DNA from: Phoronis australis
Lineage: Eukaryota > Phoronida > Phoronidae
Assembly (NCBI GenBank): GCA_002633005.1
Contig: NMRA01000084.1
Span: 690,542 to 752,529 of the forward strand
Length of the DNA: 61,988 nucleotides
Reading direction: 5' to 3'
Position 1 is the first letter of the stretch. Every line of letters starts with the position of its first letter. The notes beneath the pieces are model-generated. The model had not been told where the DNA came from. It saw only the letters and a program-made list of their open reading frames with translations, and did not search any database. Made by a program: the position numbers and the translations under genes. Below, one piece after another: positions 1-10,000 of the stretch.

Positions 1-175
1 TTTTGAAGTGAGTTCATGACCCAAGACAATAACTCGTTACCTGTATTGTAATTCAGATTGCTAAACCACCGTCTCGGAGTCCCGGCGTCATTGCACTCAT
101 TGTGATCATCGATCTTTTTCTAAAAGTCGGGGAATCGCGCGTTTCCTTAGCACTAGGCGCTAAATCTTCATTCTT

Positions 176-330
176 TAAAAGTCGGGGATGGGCGCTTAAC
201 CGAGAGGTGGGCGCTTAACTGGAAATCTTCAAAAATCGTAGGGGGGGGCTTAACCGAGCAGTGGGCGGTTAAATCGAAAATGCACTTAAAGTCGGGGATG
301 GGCGGTTAACTGAGCATGGGCGTTAACCCG
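176..330. repeat. Short degenerate repeats of GGGCG(C/G)TTAAC
   Basis: Four to five imperfect units contain AAAGTCGGGGATGGGCG and GCTTAACCGAG or close variants. This looks like a decayed minisatellite or the edge of a dispersed repeat. Nothing else is visible in 1-340. Confidence 0.55.
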
Positions 331-343
331 AACGATTACGGTA

Positions 344-430
344 TTAGCCTCGGTTGCTGTGCCGAGTACGGACACTCAGTCAGCATTTGATCTCATGACA
401 ACATTTACTCGGCACAGCAATTTTGGCTAA
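344..430. repeat. Hairpin-forming inverted repeat, 25-bp arms
   Basis: The arms at 344-368 and 406-430 are complementary over TTGCTGTGCCGAGTA, with a few mismatches further out (TTAGCC...GGCTAA), around a 37-base loop. It may be a small MITE. The stretch 431-832 shows nothing recognisable. Confidence 0.65.
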
Positions 431-832
431 TAACATTCACCCATATTAAAACAGTCATGTACTTTAACACACATATAACTATCAGAGTATCAATATTAGT
501 ATTGTGCCATTACTTTGATTATTAGGATAATTACTCCACATTTTCATCTAGCAGACTAAGGGTTAATAATTAGACAAATTCACTACAGACAAAGAAAGCT
601 GGTTTTTTTTTCAAATTAAAGCATGCAGCTCTGTAAAAAGTGATTTTTGAGGCCATGATAAATTTTTATCAACATAATTGCCTCATGACAATACATGTCC
701 CTTAATTTAACATACAGATCATGGTACCAAATTGTTTCTTATGCCAAAGGTTACCGTGAACTGACTTAGAAGCGCTTATATCAAATGCAAATCAGTCAAA
801 CATAGGATGGTAATGATAAGATGGTCTTCTAC

Positions 833-1011
833 CTGAAAATGACTGGAGTGCCCCCATTCACCAACTCCTGGGCGTCAACAATTGCTTGGGCCACCACTGA
901 CGTTTTACCAGAGCCAGATTCCCCATACACCACTAGAGGGCGGTCTGATGAGCTGGTCACGTATTCGCTGATTTTTCCCAGTACTTCACCTCGTCCATGG
1001 AATGATTTGAC
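833..1011 (-). CDS. NWD1: NWD1-like exon: NACHT P-loop
   Basis: The acceptor ...CCCACTCAG is followed by GTCAAATC, and the exon ends TTTTCAG|GTAGAAG (phase 2). It encodes the Walker A motif GESGSGKTS after the typical NACHT lead-in (SFHGRGEVLGKISEYV, PLVVYGESGSGKT). It joins in phase 0 to exon 2986-3218. The next exon lies beyond the left edge; nothing in 1-832 continues this protein. Confidence 0.85.
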
Positions 1012-4000
1012 CTGAGTGGGCCATAATGAAGTGGTCAATTGTGAAAACAAAGCAGTATTAAAAGCACACAGTGTCTTTCATACTTCTTAGAAGTCACCAT
1101 AATTGTTCATGTTTTCACTAACTAAATGGGTCCTTTGGAGGCAATAATTACCTAGTGTTTTAGCAGTGGTGTGGAACTTTATACTATTGAAAAACCTAAT
1201 CAAATAGATGCTCGAATGCCGTGCAGTTACCGACGCACAGAACTATAAAATAGTAAACTAGTAAAACTAAAATACCCTTGACAAAGAGCGCATCACTCGA
1301 AACGTGGGGAATACTTTAATGATATATATTTTAGTACCGATGCTCATAGGTTTACTTTTACTAGTTTTACTGAAAAAGCTCAAGCAAACCGTTATTCATT
1401 TACAATTATAGCCAACAGTAGCATTCATTAACAGTAAGTCAGTTTCACTTCTTGCAAGCCAATATCAGTATAAACTAAATACTAGATTACTAGTAACCAA
1501 ATAATAAGCGCGGTGGTTAGAAACTTCATCTTTACAATGTTCCACTTTTATCAATCTAAAGGCACCATCAGGTAATACAAGTAACAGAACAGCTTTTTAA
1601 CAGAAAACACAAAATTCAAATAATTATACTACAACAATAAGTAAATAATCAAAAGAGCGATTTTAAATACCATATGCGAGACAATGCACCTAGAACAGAT
1701 TTAAAGGTACAGTACTTAGGATCTTTTAGAGCATTTAGAGGATACAGCCATGGGTGTAAAAACAAACAAAACGGCCACTAGGAGGTGCCACATTAGTCAA
1801 AGTCGTCGGAAAATCATCGTCATCTGCCCTCTTCACAGTGAGAACATATATGCCAATTTTCACAATGATCCCTAGAGCAGTTTGGTTGATACAGGGGCGG
1901 ATGCCAAAAAAAACAGACTCAAAAACAGTAAAAATGGCAACTAGGTAGTGTAAAGTATCTCGAATCCATCCAAAAATGAGAGGATAGTGTCACCTCACTA
2001 ACAGATGCCCAACTGCCAAATTTTATGAAAACAACACAAGGCACGTTGGTCTTAAGGAACACCTTCATTATGAGTTTTCGAGAGGTCATATAACTGAGCT
2101 GCTTGGCCAGAACCTGAAGGTCATATATGCATGTAAGTCGTTTTATCCAGCACTCCTGTTTAAGTGGTAAAGGTAGTACTGAAGATGCTGTTCCCATTTA
2201 GCTGTGGGATGGTCGTTGAGTTCTTTTTTCAATTTTGACACATCATTGAAGATACTACATTGTTATTATAATCAACAGGATCCATAACAGCAGCACCATT
2301 GCCTTTATCTGGATGAGCAATGACTAAATCCTGATCATTCAGAAACTTATGACATTGTTCTGCCATTCAAGATTCACTGTGTTCTTTGGGAGCATCAAGA
2401 TCACCCTGATAAGCAGCTGTGTACATAAGTCAAGTCACTCATTGTGTTGTTCAGACAGGTTACACAATAGAGGTAAGGTTGGAACATATCAAGAAAAGAA
2501 CAGCAGGACTGTGCACCTTGGCTTTTCGTCTGTTGCAGTTAACCAATTTTTGTCATTCAAAAAATGATGAAAAGGTTCAATTTCCAATGAAGGATATGAG
2601 TTTTTTACAGTCCACATTGTCTAAAATGGTCAGGGAAAGAATGTTGCCCGGACCAGCAAGAGGTTATCACTGATAGCCATCTCTCTTTCCTTATCCACAT
2701 ACAAAAAAAACAGCCATAAAAGCCCAGTTGCTGTGGTAGGTGCCTATTGTAAACTAAAACACTACGAAACTGTAGTTGCTAGCCTAAATGCCAAGCAGCA
2801 TGTAATACACAAGGTCTAAACTCATCAAAAATAAAATGTAAAACCAATCAGTAACAAATCTCCAAGGTTTCACAACTTTGCTTACCATCCTTATTGATAA
2901 GATACAAAGTTTGTAAATTATCAAAGATAATGAAGAAACATACCAAGTTTACAAAAATAATTATCTTTTGCTAATGGAATCTCACCTTTCCTTTACACAT
3001 TACAGCGTGTTCGATGACCTCCTGAAAAAGAGGCTCTTTGACCTCTGCCTCAGCTCGCGCTGTAATGGCCGCCTCAATTCTTTGTGCCATAACTGCTTCA
3101 AAGTCTGACAAGAATGTGTCCAGATACTTCCTATGGCTCTCCTCCTTGTCTGGGTTGACTCCTCCGTCATCACACCACTGGATGGAGTAAGGTATGATGC
3201 TGGACTGGGATAAAACACCTGCAATACAACGAGTGCCAGAGATACTGCGAGACAGACGGTAGAAGCAATAAAGGATCAGTTGGTTCATACACAGACTTCT
3301 ATTAGTAGTAACAATATCGGTGTAATGTAGATAAATGGCAGAGCCTTGGTTGCAGGTGAAAGCCAACAATCAGTGTTAAAAACTGTGACCATTTTCACTA
3401 CTAACGACCAAAAAGACATCGCCGGTACATGCCCTTTTCATGGCCTCTAGACCGATCTGCTGCTCCACTTTGTAATCCAGCCATTACGGCTTGTATGTAG
3501 GTGTTACTGTAGTTTGACCATAGACCACGGTGTATTTGAAATGCCGGGGGAAATAGCTACACCTTCAAGTGAACATTAGTGCTCATCGCAAGAGACAGGG
3601 ATATTTAAAAAGACTGTTTTATTTTAAAGCTGCAACCAGAATTTCCGTCAGGTTTAGGCAGGGTGTGCGACTGCGGGATTCCGCTTTTCTTAAGCAGTAA
3701 AAATATTTTTTTCTTTCAGGAACATTTGACCCTGCCGTAACATAATGTACGGTAATTAGCTAATATTCTTTAAGTGAAAACTAAGGAAGCATTAAAATAT
3801 ACACAAAGTCAATGTATATGCAAAAGTCACATCAAGGTAGAAAGCCAGCTAGCTACATGAAGACTATCGTCATCTTAAAGCTAGATAGCTGTGTCTTAAG
3901 CTCCTTTAGACACCCAAACTTCACACAACCAGTGTAGCTCAGTCAGTTGTCAACATGTGGAGCTAATGACCAGCAGGGGTGCATGCAGAATCTTTGGGNT

Positions 4001-7000
4001 TTGAAATGCCGGGGGAAATAGCTACACCTTCAAGTGAACATTAGTGCTCATCGCAAGAGACAGGGATATTTAAAAAGACTGTTTTATTTTAAAGCTTCAA
4101 CCAGAATTTCCGTCAGGTTTAGGCAGGGTGTGCGACTGCGGGATTCCGCTTTTCCTAAGCAGTAAAAATATTTTTTTCTTTCAGGAACATTTGACCCTGC
4201 CGTAACATAATGTACGGTAATTAGCTAATATTCTTTAAGTGAAAACTAAGGAAGCATTAAAATATACACAAAGTCAATGTATATGCAAAAGTCACATCAA
4301 GGTAGAAAGCCAGCTAGCTACATGAAGACTATCGTCATCTTAAAGCTAGATAGCTGTGTCTTAAGCTCCTTTAGACACCCAAACTTCACACAACCAGTGT
4401 AGCTCAGTCAGTTGTCAACATGTGGAGCTAATGACCAGCAGGGGTGCATGCAGAATCTTTGGGAATCAACCAACACTCACCTTGCCCAGTGCATCCGTTT
4501 AAGTGAAAAAACAATCTAATAAACGTTTTGAATTATAATTCTGTGCCTTTTACAAAGAATTAAAGTCTGTCGATCATCGTTTTGAAAACAATGCGCTCAT
4601 GACACGCACACGTGCCGTTTCCTACTGAAATTTTGTGATACCTCTCGGGAGATGATGCCGCTTTGCAGCAAATTGGGTTTGCTGGTATTAAAATACTAAA
4701 AACTTGTAACGAAATTAAACCAGTCCCGATTGTTATGACATGTACGCAACCTCGTGGAAGCAAAGAAAGTTGATTGATTCTTGGCAAATAGGTGACACAA
4801 TGGTGCCGAAAGTCGACCCAATTTTAGCAGCAGAATAATGGTAGAATGTCAAATTTTGTAACACCGGTAAATAATTTTGTTTACTCAAGCAAGAGTGTAT
4901 TTTTTAATGACATCTTTAATTTTGGCCGTGACAGTCCCTATGAATTACATATGCAACAGAAGCCCAAATTAAGCTGACGGACTGACGTCATCCAGGCCGT
5001 TGAGCCAATGGACTGACGTCACCAAGGCCAGTACGAAGCTGGCCACCCTCCCTCCGTGTCTGCGACAAAGTAGCCTGTGAGAAAAAAGAACACTTCGAAT
5101 CTAACTAGGGGGCCGGTGCACTTCCTGGGACCAAGGCGGTGCGGCAATGGGCGCAACGAAAATCTGTAGTGGAGTGGGGGAGACAGAGTTTGTGCGAACG
5201 ATGCATTTTAGATATCGAAAGCAAACATCCCGTCGAATATGAAAATGCAGTTCAAATCCGTGCAATTTTTTGGAAATATACAGAGTGTTTCAGGATCTAT
5301 TAAATAAATGTGAGTTTTATTTCACAAGTCCGGGAGAACGCCCTAATGAACACGAACAGCATGATAATTTATAGTATTGATAGTTATAATGACCATGATA
5401 ATACTAATTTCATTATCATTATTATCATTATCATTATTATAATAATAAGGCATTTTTACTGCAATTTAATCACCTTTAACACTGGCACAAAGTCCTGTTC
5501 TAACGTTCTGTAGCACCTGAAAATACGTCATATGAAACCATCCCCCAAGACACCCTCATTTTTAGCACCATGTCCAAACTCCACAGCTCACTGCAAACTG
5601 CTCTACAACTTTGAACTACCAAACGGCAACAACATGAATGCCATGTCACACATTTTCACAAGTTCCACCCCATCAACCCTGCAGGATTCGAGAAAGAAGG
5701 GACAATGACTTCATGGAAAAGTGAGCGGAAACTATGGCGATAGTCCGAGAAATCATACCTAGCTGATAACAGTATGCAAAATCCAACAAGAATTCAGCTC
5801 AGACTACACTCCTGACAAGTAAACATTGAACATTTTTAATCAACAATAAGGCTATAAAAAACACTATACCTGGTATTTTCTTTTCCTTCAAATCCTTCAA
5901 TAGGTCCTGGCTCTCTTTGTTCACCCCGCCGCTAGCCATGTCAATAAACCGACCCAGTGCACGCTCTCCTGTGTGGTCCAGGGCGTCATTAATCGTTCGC
6001 TTGAACCAACACGTGTGAAAATTAGCGTGAGGAGCTTTCAAGATGCCATTATGGATTTCTTCCTCTGTGACTGGAAAAATATATGTTATATACTGAATAC
6101 AAGTGGATGCACAAAGCCGTAGGTAGAGTGTATTACTGGCAGTCAGTTAAGAATAAAATTGCAAATTAGAGTGATGGATCATTGCCAACAATTTGACACA
6201 TGAGATTTGAGCTAACATCACCACTGAAGTACCAGTCATGTGATCATGGGCCTGAGCTGCAAGCTTGAAACATTAAGCTTATAGTCTTCTTGTAAATAAC
6301 TTTATCTCATTTTTACTATCATCACAAAAGACAACGGTAAATAACAAACACCTTTACCTGGACTACGATACAGTTAATAAAACTACAATGCTCCGTGTCT
6401 TCGATGAGTTGATGCTTGACAGGTAGAACATGAGTGAAGTCCAGTCATGTATTACACACTGTGAAATGTGAATTTCACAACAAATTTCACAGAATATGAC
6501 ACTGAAACATGAACCCAAGTTGCCCCTCTGGCCCCATGAATGCCCCCATTCAGCCCAAACACGTACCTGTACTATAGTTCTGTGCATTTCAAGTCAGCAT
6601 GGTGAGTTATTTACAACTCTCAGCCGACAACATGGCGCTACAGACAAGTACAACAGTAACACCCACATACATTCCGTCTAGTATGCCTAGAGACTGATAA
6701 CCAGATTACCTGTGTTTAAGTCAAGATCTAATCACGACAGGTTATTGACAAAGTGATAACATATCTGATAGCAGGCACGCGAACTACATCAACTCATGAT
6801 GCTAACTCAAAATTAATACAATTAAGCAACTACTGAAAACACCATCAAAAGCATTTTTAATTAAACATTTTTATGGAAATTTAGAAACAGAAGTTTTGTC
6901 CCATAAATTTCCAGAACAGCATTCCTTTTAAATTATTCTCATAGCGTGTATGAGTAGAACTTAAAGTTAATCTCCCACTCACCTGATCTGTAATACTTGT

Positions 7001-10000
7001 GGACAACATCAACATCACTGAATGCGAGACTAGCCGCTCTCTGCAGAATTACTTGCAGACGTTCAAACACATCCCACCATGCATTGCTGCTCTCTCGCTG
7101 CAACTTTTTGTCTTTGGACACAAAGTTTGGAAACCTGAGACGATGAGACAACATTATAATGGAATTAGTAACTTTCAATTCGTGCATATTTGACTAAACT
7201 AACAATTAAGTTTTTAATCCTGCAAACTGGTCAAGGTCTGTTGCAAAATTATTATTAACCTAGCTGTTCTATTGAAGGAGCATGGCATTTGATTTTGGAA
7301 CTGGACGTCATTTTCATTTCTTTGGATTTCTTTTGAAAAATATATGCAAAACCATACAGTACATCAAACAAACATGTCACTTTTTTGATTTTAGACAAGC
7401 TCAAGTGTGATTAAAGTTGTTGCGAACTCTTTTATGTTTCAAGAAACCACTTCCCCTGCCAAGATAAACTAGGCATGCGCCAAAGAATAGCTTATGGTTC
7501 TCTGATGCTGCATATGTGAGAAACTATGGGTGATGAGGCGAGCTAAAATTGCACTGAAATTTACCAGTAATGTGTGGGGATGACTGCAGAATAAACTATT
7601 TGAGATAGTTTAAGGGTCCATTTCTCCCACTGCAAACTACTCTAACTGATGCACTTAGAGTAGCCCTGGATTTAGAGAATCAGTTTGATGTCTGTTTTTC
7701 AGTGGAGAAAACTGGTTCGAATTACAGCCTTCTCACGTTCAGTGAGCGTGTGATAACATCTAGCTCCTTTGTTAACTGCCAAGCACAGTCTTTTGTCTGG
7801 TATGACAACAGGCAGGCCAATTATCTACCAGGCTTATTGCCGACCAACATGTGAACACAATCAAACCCAGAGCAAATTGGCAGGTTCCGAAAGAATAGAT
7901 TGTTGTAACTTCAGTTGTAGTTGGGCAATTTTGGTGATTCAAAAACTAAATATGATCAGCATTTGACAAGGAATTCAGAAAATTAATGCTGTTAGTTGAC
8001 GTTCAAATATGTTATAACTTAACTTTTATTTTTAAAAGCACAGCCCAGTCAGGCTAGATTGGATCTTATTGGAGATTAGAGCAATCATCGAACAAAAGAG
8101 AGCTGGCCCTCTAACCATAAATGACAGAATGGAGTTAATCAGTCATGTAAGATATTGGCTACAGGGGTCATCCTCCCAACTTGTTGTTGGGCTATAGAAT
8201 CAAACAAGAAGGGATAAACTGGAAAACAACTAATGCAAAATGCAGAACTCCCGTAAGCGATTATTACCCAATAATGCAACCATACTGTCAGGAACATCGA
8301 ACACATGGAGAGCAGAAAACTGCATATCAAACACCCCTATGTCTCCACCCAAAGGCCCCCTGGTCATGATCCTGGGTATCTGTCCCAGTATACAGTCAAG
8401 AATTTTGGTAAATTTTTGCATTACAATGAATGACATCAATGTCTGACCTATTAGATGTTGATACCTGGAGCTGATTGGCTGAAGACGATAAAGGGGCGGG
8501 ACACTGTTGTTGTCTTTCAAGAACCACTCAACCAATAAGTCTCGATCACCAGGATCCACAGCATTGGACAAAATTTGATCAAACTCGCTGGCTGGGATGT
8601 TGGGAGGGAACGGGCGGTAGCCGTATTTCTGTCCAAGGAATGTCTAGGAAGATAAAACAGAGCACAAGTTATGCTACACTTGATGTCAGTGCCACCACAA
8701 ACATCTCCCGTTTACTGAGTATTTCAGACAAGAGAAGTTTCCAAAAACAGACATAACATAAATTAAAAGCATCCCAAGCAGTCTTTGTCCAGCAACGAGT
8801 ATGTTAGCTGAAACACAAGCTAAACATTTACCACACTTCAAATAATCACTACTATTGCTAATGTGATAATTACTCTACTCCAAAAACCTTTTTGACCAAT
8901 TTACCACAAAATTGGGTCCCGTCGACACTTCCTGACAAAGCCTCAGCTCCCTCATACACAATTCACTCGTCATGTGATCATCTGTCATCCCATCCCGCAC
9001 ACCCCACCTATTGGAAAATAACAACATCGCTTAAACATTTTTGAATAATATGCCACAGTTAGTAACTATTCATTGACTTTACAAATTTCTACTATGAAAA
9101 ACTAAGACTTTTTATTTTAAATCGATGTAATATTTATCAAGAGACACATCCGGACATTACAACCATAAAAAGGCATAAGTAATAATAAATCTTTACACAT
9201 AATAATGGAATTCATTCAAGAGATACAAGCGTTGTTATATGACGGGATGTCAACACGGCGCAAAATGAACAAGAAAGAAATTAAAATATACACCACAGAG
9301 ACAGTAATTAATGTACGCCCATGAACATTCGACAGATTTTGCTCTTACCTCATGTCGACAACTTGCATTTCATAGCCCTGGCTTTTACAGAAACCCTGTA
9401 GCTTCGGATAGACCTGAGTCATTAGAGCATTTCTCTCTACAGCAGTGTCTGAAAGTGAAATACTGTACTCGGCATGGTATTTAGTACCTTAAGGCCACCG
9501 CAGACAGAGAGCTATGTGCCTCAAATGCAGAGGAAGTCAACTCTTAACTCAAATTTCTGGCAAGAGCAACACGGATTTTTCCTCGCGAAGGGATGAGGAG
9601 AATGTCCCACTTGCCACATCCTAACAGTGCTTAGCTGATTACCTTCTGCAGCCAATGAAAATCAGTGATTGTGTCACATGACAATAACTCTCTCTCACTG
9701 GGTTGTTATGACCACATGTACTACATCTACACTGTTTACTATGAGCGTAGTTTACAGGTCAGTGAGTACTTTGCCTTGCTGCCTGCAGGTAACAATGAGG
9801 TCAAGTAAATTTTACTTGAGCCAGACAGCTCAGCTCATAGCTATGTGTCTGGGGTGGGTCTTACAGAACAGCATCAACTGATGCAATTTTGAATAAATAT
9901 CTAAGCATCTAATCTAAATAGATAAAGTTAAGGATTTACATGCGTGGCAGATTCATACAGATAATGTATATGATTGTATAATATGATATTAACACATCAA

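Noticed and set aside
133-320. Regular short repeats considered as a CRISPR-like array
   Set aside because: Units and spacers vary in length, and the host is clearly animal.
3925-3975. Box-A-like TGTAGCTCAGTCAG suggesting a tRNA or tRNA-derived SINE
   Set aside because: No box B (GGTTCGANNCC) at the right distance and no cloverleaf could be formed.
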